Positions 17,659-27,877 are shown, counted from the first letter of the stretch. The stretch is DNA of 64,000 nt from Spirosoma terrae (GCF_010435915.1 NZ_JAAFZH010000019.1:1-64000); one strand, 5' to 3'. Numbers and translations: made by a program. Notes: generated by a model from the sequence alone, not told the origin.

Positions 17659-20600
17659 TTAGAGTTTCAGATTCAGGCCAATCAATAAGGTTTTGGAGGC
17701 TGGATACCCGCCGTAGTCGATTCCCTGGCTGAGCGATGAGCTACCGTAGCGGTTAACTTCAGGATCATAGCCCGTGTATTTGGTAAATGTCAGGTAGTTC
17801 TGAGCCGCTACGTATACTTTGACGGACGAAAAACCCGCCTTATTAATCAACGTAGCAGGCAGGGTGTACCCCAGCGAAATATTTTTCAGCCGCAGGTAAG
17901 AACCATCTTCGACGTGCAGGCTGGACAGTAACCGCGACCCACCAGCTGCATTGGCGCGGGGAATGGTATTGCCACCGTTCGTTGGCGTCCAGCGATCCAG
18001 AACGCGGGCCGACTGGTTGTTGCCGCCCGTCAGGTTAATCAGGTCGAACGTAGCGTAGTTGATGATATCATTTCCAAAACTTCCCTGAAAAAAGAGATTC
18101 AGGTCGAAGCCTTTATACGAAAACGTATTGTTGAAGCCACCGAAAAAATCGGGGTTGGCGTTGCCGATGATATCCCGGTCCAGATCGTTGATAACACCGT
18201 CGCCATTGCGGTCAACATAGCGAAGATCGCCGGGTTTAGCCGTTTTCTGTGCCGAGGCATCCACGTCGGCCTGATTCTGAAAAATACCGTCTGTTACCAG
18301 CCCAAAGAAGCTACCCAACGGGCTACCTACGCGCAGCAGAATCGGGTTCTGTGCCGTGTTCGAAATAGTGGCGTCGGAGCCGGTCCGAAACTCCTGCCGA
18401 CCATCGAGCGTCAGAATTTTATTCTTGTTGAACGAAATGTTGAATTCCGATGACCAGCGGAAACCACCCCGGTCGATGTTAATTGTATTCAGTGCAAATT
18501 CGAACCCTGTATTGCGAACGCTACCAATGTTTTTGAGGGTGTTGCCGAAGCCAGACGAGGTAGGTACGCTCACGCTGAAGAGAAGGTCAGACGTTAGTTT
18601 GTTGTAGTAGTCAGCCGACACCTGAACCCGGTTGTTGAACAGGCCGACATCAAACCCGACGTCGAACTGGGCGTTTTTCTCCCACCGCAGATCGGGGTTG
18701 CCGATGCCGCCCGTTGCCGATCCTACCTGTAAAGCACCTCCCAAAACATAAGGTGCTGACGAAATGTTGGCCAGGTACTGATAGTTGCCAATTTCCTGAT
18801 TACCCGATAAGCCGTAGCTGGCCCGGATTTTGGCATCCGATACGCCCGTCAGCCCCTTCATAAAGGGTTCGTTCGCCAGTTTCCAGGCAAAGGCGCCCGA
18901 TGGAAAGAAGCCAAACTTGTTGTTCGGGCCGAAACGACTGGAACCGTCGCGACGACCGGTAAGCGTAAACAGAAAGCGATCTTTCAGCGAGTAGTTGACA
19001 CGGGCCAGATACGAGATAAGTCGCCACTGGCTGGACCCCGTGCTGGGTGCCACCAGCGTAGAACCCGCTCCCAGATTATTATACAAGGCAAAATCGTCGG
19101 CAAAGGTATTGGCGTTCGCGTCTACCGATTCAGCATTGATTCCCTGAAACGTATAGCCGATTACCGCATTGATGTTGTGATCAGTGCCCAATTGGCGGGT
19201 GTAGTTCAGCGTATTCTCGTTCAGCCAGTTTATTGATTGCGACGAGCTAACTGAACCGCTTCCGCCCAGGCTGGCCCCTAACGTAGCAAGCCGGGTAACG
19301 TAGTAATTGTTTTTTGAGGTTTGTAAGTCAGCCCCGAAAGTGGTTCTGAACGTCAATCCTTCCAGAATTTTTACGTCCACATACGTGTTGGCCAGCAGGC
19401 GAATCAGCGAGGTACGATCCGTAAATTCGTTGATCATCGCCATCGGGTTATCAGCGCCCAGACCGTTCAGTACGCCCACGTTTTTATAGTAACTACCATC
19501 GGCATTGTAGATCGGGAACGTAGGGGAGAAGTTGAACGCCGAGGCAATGGCGCCGTCGACGGCCCGGTTTCCAGCCGTTTCCGTGCGGGGACCATTCTTG
19601 ATCGTGTAAGCCCCCTGAATAGTCATGCCCACTTTTACCCGCGACGACAGTTCGTTGTCCAGATTAGTACGTAACGTGTAACGCTTAAAATCGGACCGGG
19701 GAATAATACCGTCCTGGCTAAAGTACCCCGCCGAAATAGCGTAGCGGGACGTAGGGCTCCCGCCCGATACGGAAAGCTGATGGCTCTGCTGGGGGGCATC
19801 GCGCAGTACGACACGTTGCCAATCGGTGCCTTCGCCCAGCGTAGAAGGCAGAGGACGCTCGGCCGTACTACCATCGAAATACGGTTTGCCGCCGTTGTTT
19901 GTCTGCGCTTCGTTGACCAGCTCTGCAAACTGACGGGCGTTGAGAAGTGGAATAATATATCGCGGGGTCTGATTACCGTAGTAGCCATCGTAACTCACTA
20001 CCGCCTTTCCCGCTTTACCCCGTTTGGTGGTTACCAGCACAACGCCGTTCGAACCCCGCGAGCCATAAATGGCTGTTGCAGAGGCATCTTTCAGGATTTC
20101 GATACTCTCAATATCATCCGTATTGATGGAGTTAAGGTTACCCGTCGGAAATCCATCGATCACGTAGAGCGGGTCATTACTGGCATTCACCGAGCCGGAA
20201 CCCCGGATACGTATCGTCGCACTGCCGCCCGGCTGAGCCGAGTTGGTTGTCACCTGAACACCAGCCGCACGACCCTGCATGGCCCGGTCGAGTGATGGAA
20301 TTGGCGTGGCTTTGATATTCGCTTCGCCTACCTTCGCCACCGACCCGGTCAGATCCGATTTTTTCACCGTACCGTAGCCTACTACGACTACTTCATCGAG
20401 ACTCTTATCGTCCGTTTTTAAGGTGACAGATACGGTAGTCCGTTTGCCTACTTCAATTTCCTGCGATTGAAAGCCCACAAAGCTGAACACCAAAATGGCC
20501 GATTCGTTGGGAACCGCTAGTTGGTAGCTACCGGTGGCACTCGTTGACGTACCGCGTTGCGTACCTTTGACAAGCACACTGACACCGGGCAGCCCTTCCC

Positions 20601-21054
20601 CTTTTTCATCCGTAACGGTTCCGGATACCGTAATATCGGCCAGTCGATTGGCGGGAAATGTCAATGTAGGCACGGGGATACTGCCGGAATTTTCTTTGCG
20701 AAACAACAGGATTTGTTTGCCAGACACTTCGTACTGAATATGGAGTGGTGTCAGCAGTTCGGCCAGCGCTTCTTTAAGGGTTGAAAAGCGGGATTCCAGC
20801 GTTACTTTCTGGTTGATCTGGATTTCGCGGGGATTGTAAACGAACAGAATATTCGTTGTTCTTTCCAGCGTTGTCAGCGCCCGTTTCAGATTGGTTGTTT
20901 CGGTTCTCAGCGCGATGCGCTGATCGAGAATTTCCTGTCCATGCGCATGATGGGCATAAGTCGCACCCACAAACAGGATGGTCATCAGCAACTGAATAAC
21001 CGATAGTTTCATGAGCGTTCGGCAGGAAAAACAGTTCGTGTATTGTCTATCCAT
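17659..21054 (-). CDS. SusC/RagA TonB-dependent receptor with N-terminal STN domain
   Basis: 1131 residues. The signal peptide core starts at MKLSVIQLL (Met15; an alternative start at 21012) and ends near HGQ. An STN domain (about 45-115) receives the FecR signalling contact, then a carboxypeptidase-like beta-sandwich (SGTVTDEKGEGLPGVSV), the TonB plug (LDEVVVVGYGT, then SIEILKDASATAIYGSRG) and a 22-strand barrel. It imports glycan fragments across the outer membrane with TonB energy. The STN domain and the upstream sigma/FecR pair mean its ligand should induce the locus by surface signalling. It is 110 bp from FecR and 14 bp from SusD. Confidence 0.97.
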   Translation of the reverse strand: MDRQYTNCFSCRTLMKLSVIQLLMTILFVGATYAHHAHGQEILDQRIALRTETTNLKRALTTLERTTNILFVYNPREIQINQKVTLESRFSTLKEALAELLTPLHIQYEVSGKQILLFRKENSGSIPVPTLTFPANRLADITVSGTVTDEKGEGLPGVSVLVKGTQRGTSTSATGSYQLAVPNESAILVFSFVGFQSQEIEVGKRTTVSVTLKTDDKSLDEVVVVGYGTVKKSDLTGSVAKVGEANIKATPIPSLDRAMQGRAAGVQVTTNSAQPGGSATIRIRGSGSVNASNDPLYVIDGFPTGNLNSINTDDIESIEILKDASATAIYGSRGSNGVVLVTTKRGKAGKAVVSYDGYYGNQTPRYIIPLLNARQFAELVNEAQTNNGGKPYFDGSTAERPLPSTLGEGTDWQRVVLRDAPQQSHQLSVSGGSPTSRYAISAGYFSQDGIIPRSDFKRYTLRTNLDNELSSRVKVGMTIQGAYTIKNGPRTETAGNRAVDGAIASAFNFSPTFPIYNADGSYYKNVGVLNGLGADNPMAMINEFTDRTSLIRLLANTYVDVKILEGLTFRTTFGADLQTSKNNYYVTRLATLGASLGGSGSVSSSQSINWLNENTLNYTRQLGTDHNINAVIGYTFQGINAESVDANANTFADDFALYNNLGAGSTLVAPSTGSSQWRLISYLARVNYSLKDRFLFTLTGRRDGSSRFGPNNKFGFFPSGAFAWKLANEPFMKGLTGVSDAKIRASYGLSGNQEIGNYQYLANISSAPYVLGGALQVGSATGGIGNPDLRWEKNAQFDVGFDVGLFNNRVQVSADYYNKLTSDLLFSVSVPTSSGFGNTLKNIGSVRNTGFEFALNTINIDRGGFRWSSEFNISFNKNKILTLDGRQEFRTGSDATISNTAQNPILLRVGSPLGSFFGLVTDGIFQNQADVDASAQKTAKPGDLRYVDRNGDGVINDLDRDIIGNANPDFFGGFNNTFSYKGFDLNLFFQGSFGNDIINYATFDLINLTGGNNQSARVLDRWTPTNGGNTIPRANAAGGSRLLSSLHVEDGSYLRLKNISLGYTLPATLINKAGFSSVKVYVAAQNYLTFTKYTGYDPEVNRYGSSSLSQGIDYGGYPASKTLLIGLNLKL

Positions 21055-21164
21055 AAGAAAGAAAGGGTTTGCTCATGGATAGCAGCAACAATACGTCGAT
21101 ACTGTATATTTTGTAATTTTTTTGAGATTTTTTTTAGGTGTACGAGTTTGGATGCCAATTGAGG

Positions 21165-22259
21165 CTATTTATTATCACATCCTTTACTGTGAATAACGAT
21201 TTGGCCGTCGACCAGTTCGTACGATGAGCGGGTAATTTTGCAGATGAGATTAAGTTTATCAAAGAGCGACTCATTGGTCAGATTGGCGGTCAGATAGCAT
21301 TCGCTCAGGCTGGCTTCATCGTAAATAAAGGTCAGGCCATATGTTTTTTCCAGCAATTTAAGAACCTGTGTAATCGGAGCCTCATCGAAAATGTACTCAA
21401 TTTCAGGTGTTTGGAGAAGGTTAATTGGCCGGTCAACTACTGATTTTACCAGGCGTTTATCCGTATTGGAGAAAACAACCTGCTGATTAGGTGTCAAGAC
21501 CATGCCCGCCGATTCGCTTTTGCTGGTTTGCTGCTCCCGGCTAACGTCATTACGTCGATAGACTGATACGCGGCCCGAGTGAACTTCTACTTTTGCATTG
21601 CTGGCCGTAGTGGTTACCAGAAAACTGGTTCCCAAAACCTGAGTCGAAATCTGATCTGTATAGACCCAAAATGGTTTTCTGGGGTTTTTAGTGATCGAGA
21701 AAAAGGCTCGTCCTTTCAGATAAACCTCGCGTCGATTCGGGTCAAATTGCTTCGGATACCGTAGTTTACTTTTTGGATATAACTGTACCTGGCTATTGTC
21801 CTGTAAACGAATCGTTTGTAGCTGAGCGCCCGTATTGACGGTTTCCACAAAGTCACTGTTTGTCAGATTGGTCGAATCAGCTTGCAAGCCACCGATTGAA
21901 TCGTCGGATCGCTGTAGGTAGGCAATAGCAACATAGCCGATGCCGATTATAAGTAGTAACGAGGCTGCCAGTTGAAACGCGGTTCGTTGCCAGAATGGAA
22001 CCACCCGCGCCGGATTGGACTGTAGGATGTTAGTCATGATTTGGTCCAACTCCGATGACGGTAGGGACGTGTCTTTTTCGCCCAGGGCCTGCAAGAAAGC
22101 TCTGGCCAGTTGCACCTTGTCGGTACAGTCGGGGTTCTGTTCCAGCCAGTTGAGCCAGAAGAGTTCGCTTTGGTGGTTATGGTCGATTACCCAGGACCGG
22201 AAGTAATCGTCCCGGCTCAGGTCGTCAACGCTATAGTCACGATAATCGGGTTTCTTCAT
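21165..22259 (-). CDS. FecR-family anti-sigma factor with DUF4974 C-terminal domain
   Basis: 364 residues. The N-terminal cytoplasmic part (1-95, sigma-binding) is followed by one transmembrane helix (about 99-120, FQLAASLLLIIGIGYVAI). Next is the periplasmic FecR domain (about 140-245, with IRLQDNSQVQLYPKSKLRYP and FSITKNPRKPFWVYT). The C-terminal DUF4974 domain (about 290-355, ITQVLKLLEKTYGLTFIYDE) resembles an STN fold. It relays occupancy of the STN-bearing SusC to the sigma factor encoded 58 bp upstream. The FecR domain spans the usual length with no visible defect. Confidence 0.95.
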   Translation of the reverse strand: MKKPDYRDYSVDDLSRDDYFRSWVIDHNHQSELFWLNWLEQNPDCTDKVQLARAFLQALGEKDTSLPSSELDQIMTNILQSNPARVVPFWQRTAFQLAASLLLIIGIGYVAIAYLQRSDDSIGGLQADSTNLTNSDFVETVNTGAQLQTIRLQDNSQVQLYPKSKLRYPKQFDPNRREVYLKGRAFFSITKNPRKPFWVYTDQISTQVLGTSFLVTTTASNAKVEVHSGRVSVYRRNDVSREQQTSKSESAGMVLTPNQQVVFSNTDKRLVKSVVDRPINLLQTPEIEYIFDEAPITQVLKLLEKTYGLTFIYDEASLSECYLTANLTNESLFDKLNLICKITRSSYELVDGQIVIHSKGCDNK

Positions 22260-22317
22260 CTGGCTGTGAAAGGCATGCTAAAACTAGATGGCAAATAGAG
22301 GCTGCAAATACTTGTTT

Positions 22318-22929
22318 TTAGAAAGAAAGTCCGTCGAAGAGTCGGGTCAACACCAGAATACCGACCCAGTTCTCGCGGAACGACTTGAAGGCAGCCTGTA
22401 ATAAATTGGATACCGATTGCGGATTGACGCCCATGATGTCGGCAATTTCATCCCGTTCGAGATTCTGGTAGTAACGCAGGTAAATAACCTCGCGCTGGCG
22501 CTTGGGTAGCTGATTGAGCGAATCAGAGATCCGTTGGGTGGTTTCGGCCAGACTTTCCTGTTCGATAACGCTCCATTCGGGCGAAAACTCCACAAAACTC
22601 AGGTCGTTTTCCAGGTCCATAGGCTCGTCATCCCGATTGATACGCTGGCGATAACCTTCCCGTAGTACGCGTTTCCGTACGCAACTAAGCAGGTAGGCCC
22701 GTACGCTATCGGGGGTGCTGATCCGATCCCGGCGACTCCATATTTCGATAAATACTTCCTGAACGCAGTCTTTGACAAAGTCTTCGTCCCGAACAAACTT
22801 GTAGCCGTAGTTCTGCAGCGAATTAAAATATTTTTCGACCAGTTTTCGTAGGCCAAACTCACTGCTGTTTTTGATCTGCTGCCAAAGCAGCAAATCGGTA
22901 GCGGTCGACAGGCGTTCGTTGGATTTCAT
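22318..22929 (-). CDS. ECF RNA polymerase sigma factor
   Basis: 203 residues with sigma region 2 (about 30-95; DEDFVKDCVQEVFIEIWSRRD) and region 4 (about 140-190; LPKRQREVIYLRYYQNLERDEIADIMGVN, a helix-turn-helix). It is of the FecI-like type that pairs with FecR in Bacteroidota. It is the first gene of the polysaccharide locus and is expected to direct polymerase to the SusC promoter when released by FecR. Divergent from the secreted hydrolase across about 170 bp. Confidence 0.95.
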   Translation of the reverse strand: MKSNERLSTATDLLLWQQIKNSSEFGLRKLVEKYFNSLQNYGYKFVRDEDFVKDCVQEVFIEIWSRRDRISTPDSVRAYLLSCVRKRVLREGYRQRINRDDEPMDLENDLSFVEFSPEWSVIEQESLAETTQRISDSLNQLPKRQREVIYLRYYQNLERDEIADIMGVNPQSVSNLLQAAFKSFRENWVGILVLTRLFDGLSF

Positions 22930-23096
22930 GCGTTCGTCGGGGAAACTCTTTTTAAAAAAGCCAGTGCTGGTTAAGATTCTACTATAACCCAGCCGTTGAA
23001 TAGGCTTAAAAGGGGCAACGATGTATTAGTCAGGCTTTGCAAAGAGTGGCTAGCAGAATGAGTAACTTTCGGCCCAGCTTTAGTATGGATAAAGTC

Positions 23097-23942
23097 ATGA
23101 AAACCATTAAACAGTTTTTTGTTTTTCTACTGGTAACGGGAATAGCAGTGGGGGCTCTGGCGCAGAGGCCCACTATTCGGTACGGTAGTAATGCTGGTGC
23201 GGGTAACTTCGTATCTATCCGGGGATTCAGGATGTATTACGAAGTCTATGGCTCCGGTAAACCCTTGCTGCTGATTCACGGGAATGGCGGGTCGATTAAG
23301 GATTTCCAGCATCAGATTTCGTATTTCGCCAGGAACTATAAAGTTATTGTGGCTGATAGCCGGGCTCAGGGGAAGTCGGTCGATACCAGCGACACGCTGA
23401 CGTACGAAATGATGGCCGATGATCTGAACGCGTTGCTGACAACGCTCCGGGTTGACTCGTGCTACGTTATTGGCTGGAGCGATGGCGGAATCAATGGCTT
23501 ATTACTAGCGATGCGCCATCCCGAAAAAGTAAAGAAACTGGCTATTACAGGCACGAACACAAGCCCCGATACGACGGCGCTGGATCCCGTTTTTTTTCGC
23601 TGGATGATCAATGCAAACGATAGTCTGGCAAAACTACCGCAGACAAGGACTGTGAAAGACCAGCAAAAACTGCTAACCCTGATGATGAACAACCCACATA
23701 TTTCATCGGCTGATCTAAAGCAGGTAAACTGTCCGACGTTAGTGATTGGTGGGGATCATGACGTTATTCCGGTTAGTCATACGATGGCGATCGCCCAGGC
23801 GATCCCGCAAGCCTATCTGTGGATTCTGCCAAACTCCGGTCATTCGACCCTGATTACATACAAAGCTATGTTTAACCAAGTTGTCAGCGATTTTTTCAAC
23901 CGCTCCTATCGATCAATCAAAGGCATGGCCAGACTCGACTAG
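23097..23942 (+). CDS. Secreted alpha/beta hydrolase
   Basis: 281 residues from ATG 23097, chosen because it opens a signal peptide (MKTIKQFFVFLL to about ALAQ). In-frame ATGs at 23058 and 23085 and a TTG at 23037 lie upstream. The fold shows LLLIHGNGGS (oxyanion loop), nucleophile elbow GWSDGG (catalytic Ser), an acid in GGDHDVIP and the last His in NSGHST. This is a complete triad. Such proteins include esterases and haloperoxidase-like hydrolases, and the substrate cannot be told. It reads away from the sigma factor and is not part of that operon. Confidence 0.85.
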   Translation: MKTIKQFFVFLLVTGIAVGALAQRPTIRYGSNAGAGNFVSIRGFRMYYEVYGSGKPLLLIHGNGGSIKDFQHQISYFARNYKVIVADSRAQGKSVDTSDTLTYEMMADDLNALLTTLRVDSCYVIGWSDGGINGLLLAMRHPEKVKKLAITGTNTSPDTTALDPVFFRWMINANDSLAKLPQTRTVKDQQKLLTLMMNNPHISSADLKQVNCPTLVIGGDHDVIPVSHTMAIAQAIPQAYLWILPNSGHSTLITYKAMFNQVVSDFFNRSYRSIKGMARLD

Positions 23943-24046
23943 TACCGCAACAGTTGAGCCGACGAATAGTAAATGTAGACAAAATCATTCTTTAGTTGAC
24001 GTAACGGATTGGCCCGGTTCGCGCATTCGTTACGTTGACGTAGCGT

Positions 24047-26419
24047 ATGATAGTTCAGCACATTCTCCACGTATCAATAGCATCGACATTCTGGCTTTGG
24101 CAATTCCTAGGGCGGCTTCATCCGCTGGTTGTTCATTTTCCCGTTGCCCTGCTCTGCGTTGCCTTAGTGCTGGAATGTATTGGGTGGTACCGTAAATCGT
24201 CGGACTGGCGGCCAGGCATCACGGCGTTGGTGTGGATCGGAGTGGTTAGTGCCGGGCTGGCTGCGGTGTTGGGGCTGGTATTGGTCAATCAGGAAGAATA
24301 TAGCGGCAAGATGGTTACTATTCACCAGTGGTCGGGCTTCGCTACGGTCGTGCTGGCCGTTGGCGCGTTAATAGCTCTTCGTTTAAATCGGTTGGCTGTT
24401 TTCAGGAGCTTTTTGATGCTGACGGTAGTAGGCGTTACGTTGGCAGGTCATTACGGCGCTCTGCTAACCCATGGCGAAGACTATCTGACGGGCGTATTAC
24501 CCAACGGTGATCCAGGTCCCAGTCCCGGAAATAAGGCTACGCTGGCATTCGCCAGCACGAACCAGCCATTGACCGATCAGCAACTTCAGGATCTGAATCT
24601 GGAGGTGCGGTCTATTCTGGCTCATAACTGTTATAGTTGCCATAGTGCTACCAAAACCAAGGGCGACCTTCGACTGGATAGTAAAGAACTGTTGATGAAA
24701 GGAGGGAAGCATGGGCCGATTCTGACACCAGGACAGCCTGACAAAAGTGAGTTGATTCGGCGCGTTACGTTACCGGCGGGCGATGAGGAAGCCATGCCAA
24801 CCAAAGGTAAACGATTGACCGACAAGGAAGTAGCGTTGCTGTCTTTCTGGATTGAGCAAGGAGCACCCTGGCCGGATGGGGCCGAAAAAAGTATTTATCG
24901 GGTGGCCGCCTTAGAGCCTCGTTTACCGGTGGTGCCAGCCGCAACCGTCGATATTACGCAACCCATCGACCGATTCGTTAGTGCTTATTTTCAGCAGCAT
25001 AAAATTGCCTGGAAAGGCGTAGTCGATGACCGGACCTATATTCGGCGGGTCTATATGGACGTCATTGGCTTACTACCATCGCCCGCCGAGATCCAGACAT
25101 TTATCGCCGATACCCGACCCGACAAGCGGGAGCAATTGGTGAAAAAGCTGCTGAACCAGAATGATGCGTACGCCCAGCATTGGCTTACGTTCTGGAATGA
25201 TGCGCTACGTAATGATTATACTGGAACGGGCTACGTAACGGGCGGTCGGTTCGATATTACTACGTGGTTATACGAATCGCTGAAAAAAAATAAGCCCTAC
25301 AACTGGTTTGTGCGGGAGTTGATCAGCCCGAACAAACAATCGGCCGGATTTATTAAAGGCATCAAGTGGCGGGGAACCATCAATTCGAGCCAGCGTACTG
25401 AAATGCAGGCCGCTCAGAACGTAGCGCAGGTGTTTCTGGGGCTGAATCTAAAATGCGCATCGTGCCACGATAGCTTTATCAGCGACTGGAAACTGGACGA
25501 TGCCTATGCGTTTGCAAACGTCTTTTCCGATACAACGTTAGAAATTAATCGGTGCGATAAGCCGACGGGTAAAATGGCCGGACGACGAATCCTTTTCAAG
25601 GAATTGGGCACCATCAGCGTCGACGCGCCTACGGAAAAACGATTACGGGAATTGGCCGATTTTCTGGTTCAGCCTAAAGATGGGCGTCTGTATCGGACGC
25701 TGGTTAACCGAATCTGGGCGCAGGTGATGGGGCGGGGAATCATTGAACCCGTTGATGTGATGGATAACGTGCCCTGGAGTCAGGATCTTCTCGACTGGCT
25801 GGCTTACGATTTCGTGCAGAATGGCTATGATCTCAAGAAACTATTGTATGCGATACTCACGTCCAAAACGTATCAACTGCCATCTGTTGGCGTAAAAGAC
25901 GCGGGATTACTGACGTCGCCAACCTTTACATTTGACGGGATGGTCCGTCGGCGGTTGACCGCTGAACAATTTGCCGATGCGGTTAGTCAGGCATTTACGC
26001 CAATTTATCAGGATACGTCGATCGTGGACATGGTACCGAAACAGATTCATCGGGCTATCGTCTTTCCACGAGCCGCTTTAGTGAAAAATGATCCGTTTTT
26101 GACGGCATTGGGACGACCGAACCGGGAGACCGTTAGCACGAGCCGGAACTCACAGGCCAATTTGTTGCAGGCGCTGGAGCTGACCAATGGCGCTACGTTC
26201 AACGAAGCCCTGAAACGAGGAGCCGAACGTTGGAAAGCCAACGGAGCAACGTCAGAAGCCATCGTTACCAAATTATACTGGCAATCGCTGGGTCGTGCGC
26301 CATCGCCTAAAGAGCTGGCCGTTGCCCGACAACTTGTTGGCGATAAACCAAGTACTGAAGGCCTACAGGATTTAGTCTGGGCCATAGCACTGCATCCTGA
26401 ATTTCAGCTGATTTATTAA
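24047..26419 (+). CDS. Membrane-anchored cytochrome c plus DUF1549/DUF1553 protein
   Basis: 790 residues. The N-terminal 150 residues contain four hydrophobic helices of a DUF2231-like membrane domain (LHPLVVHFPVALLCV). A planctomycete-type cytochrome c domain follows, with haem site Cys195-Tyr-Ser-Cys198-His199. DUF1549 (about 300-510) has a second CxxCH at 470-474 and DUF1553 lies at the C-terminus. These large secreted proteins are abundant in Planctomycetes and also occur in Bacteroidota, always near DUF1501 partners, and their biochemical role is unknown. The DUF1501 gene follows 21 bp downstream. The two haem motifs suggest periplasmic electron transfer; that is inference. Confidence 0.9.
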   Translation: MIVQHILHVSIASTFWLWQFLGRLHPLVVHFPVALLCVALVLECIGWYRKSSDWRPGITALVWIGVVSAGLAAVLGLVLVNQEEYSGKMVTIHQWSGFATVVLAVGALIALRLNRLAVFRSFLMLTVVGVTLAGHYGALLTHGEDYLTGVLPNGDPGPSPGNKATLAFASTNQPLTDQQLQDLNLEVRSILAHNCYSCHSATKTKGDLRLDSKELLMKGGKHGPILTPGQPDKSELIRRVTLPAGDEEAMPTKGKRLTDKEVALLSFWIEQGAPWPDGAEKSIYRVAALEPRLPVVPAATVDITQPIDRFVSAYFQQHKIAWKGVVDDRTYIRRVYMDVIGLLPSPAEIQTFIADTRPDKREQLVKKLLNQNDAYAQHWLTFWNDALRNDYTGTGYVTGGRFDITTWLYESLKKNKPYNWFVRELISPNKQSAGFIKGIKWRGTINSSQRTEMQAAQNVAQVFLGLNLKCASCHDSFISDWKLDDAYAFANVFSDTTLEINRCDKPTGKMAGRRILFKELGTISVDAPTEKRLRELADFLVQPKDGRLYRTLVNRIWAQVMGRGIIEPVDVMDNVPWSQDLLDWLAYDFVQNGYDLKKLLYAILTSKTYQLPSVGVKDAGLLTSPTFTFDGMVRRRLTAEQFADAVSQAFTPIYQDTSIVDMVPKQIHRAIVFPRAALVKNDPFLTALGRPNRETVSTSRNSQANLLQALELTNGATFNEALKRGAERWKANGATSEAIVTKLYWQSLGRAPSPKELAVARQLVGDKPSTEGLQDLVWAIALHPEFQLIY

Positions 26420-26440
26420 CCGAAATAACGTAGTGATACC

Positions 26441-27877
26441 ATGAAACCAGGGTGGAACAGACGGGAGTTTCTGCAAAAAACCAGCGCTGCTACGTTAGCG
26501 GCTTTAGCGGCCGGGGCGCCAATGCCCAGTCTGTTGTCCGGTTGCCGCAGTACGGGAAACTCATCGACGGGGCATAGTACCGCCGATACGGTTATTCTCT
26601 TGTGGATGGCAGGCGGTATGGCGCATACCGAAACCTTCGATCCTAAAAAGTTTACTCCTTATGAAAAAGGCATGTCGGGCGATCGGGTATTGAGTACGTT
26701 TAAATCCGTACCGACTGTTCTCGATGGTATTCATTTTTCGGATGGTCTTCAATCGATTGGGCGGGTTATGGATAAAGGCACCCTGATCCGGTCGTACGTA
26801 GCGGCCGATATGGGGCATATTCTCCATTCGCGCCACCAGTACCACTGGCACACCTGTTATGAGCCACCACAGACCGTAGCCGCTCCCCACATCGGCGCCT
26901 GGATAGCCAACAAGTTAGGCCCTAAAAACCCGGTTATTCCTGCTTTTATTGATATTGGGCAGCGATTCACGGTGGGTGAGGGGGAGGAGTTGAAAGCGTT
27001 CCATACGGCTGGCTTTCTGGGGAATGAGTTTGGGCCGTTCTTTATTCCTGATCCGAGTCAGGGTCTGGATAGCGTTCGTCCACCCATCGGGATGGATGCC
27101 CGGCGGTTTGAGCGACGTAATCAGCTGTATAACGAATTAGTCAATAACAGCCCGGTGGGTGAGTTTGGCTCTGATTATCAGAAAGAATCCCTGAAGCGCT
27201 CGATGGAGCAGGCGTATCGGTTGCTGAATTCGCCCGAAGCCAAAGCCTTTGATCTGAGTACCGAACCGAAGGCTATTTATGATCGATACAACACCGGACG
27301 TTTTGGGTTAGGCTGCCTGCTGGCTCGTCGACTGACCGAACAGGGCGCGCGATTCATTAGTGTCACCACTGAATACGAACCCTTTAAAGGCTGGGATACC
27401 CACGAAAATGGCCACACCCGACTGGATGATATGAAATGCCAGATCGATGGACCGATTGCACAACTCATTACCGATCTGGATAAAACCGGGCATCTGGACC
27501 GAACACTCATTATTCTGGCCAGTGAATTCAGCCGGGATATGATGGTAGAAGGACGGCCGGATGCCAAAGTACTGGAACAGGTGAATCAACCCGACGTATT
27601 GACCGATCCGAAGTTTTATGGCATGCACCGCCATTTTACCGATGGTTGCTCAGTACTTATGTTCGGGGGCGGCATAAAAAAAGGACTTGTTTACGGAAAA
27701 ACGGCGGACGAGCGCCCCTGCAAGACTATCGAAAATCCGGTACGTATCGAGGGAATTCACCAGACAATTTACCATGCGCTGGGTATTCCACCGGATACGC
27801 AGTATGAGATCGAAAAACGTCCGTTCTATACTACGCCCGATGGAAAAGGGAAACCTGTGATGGACTTGTTTGCTTAA
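26441..27877 (+). CDS. DUF1501 family exported protein
   Basis: 478 residues. The N-terminus NRREFLQKTSA is Tat-like and is followed by LLSGC (Cys at about 34), so it may be a Tat-exported lipoprotein. The body is of the alkaline phosphatase/sulfatase-like DUF1501 class, with TVILLWMAGGMAHTETFDPK, DMGHILHSRHQYHWH, GWDTHENGHTRLDD and ILASEFSRD. These hold conserved Asp and His residues typical of a metal site. Partner of the upstream DUF1549/DUF1553 protein (21 bp gap, same operon). The stop overlaps by 4 bp the stop of the small secreted protein on the other strand. Confidence 0.9.
   Translation: MKPGWNRREFLQKTSAATLAALAAGAPMPSLLSGCRSTGNSSTGHSTADTVILLWMAGGMAHTETFDPKKFTPYEKGMSGDRVLSTFKSVPTVLDGIHFSDGLQSIGRVMDKGTLIRSYVAADMGHILHSRHQYHWHTCYEPPQTVAAPHIGAWIANKLGPKNPVIPAFIDIGQRFTVGEGEELKAFHTAGFLGNEFGPFFIPDPSQGLDSVRPPIGMDARRFERRNQLYNELVNNSPVGEFGSDYQKESLKRSMEQAYRLLNSPEAKAFDLSTEPKAIYDRYNTGRFGLGCLLARRLTEQGARFISVTTEYEPFKGWDTHENGHTRLDDMKCQIDGPIAQLITDLDKTGHLDRTLIILASEFSRDMMVEGRPDAKVLEQVNQPDVLTDPKFYGMHRHFTDGCSVLMFGGGIKKGLVYGKTADERPCKTIENPVRIEGIHQTIYHALGIPPDTQYEIEKRPFYTTPDGKGKPVMDLFA

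Noticed and set aside
23037-23096. Upstream extension of the alpha/beta hydrolase
   Set aside because: The signal peptide core begins at ATG 23097.
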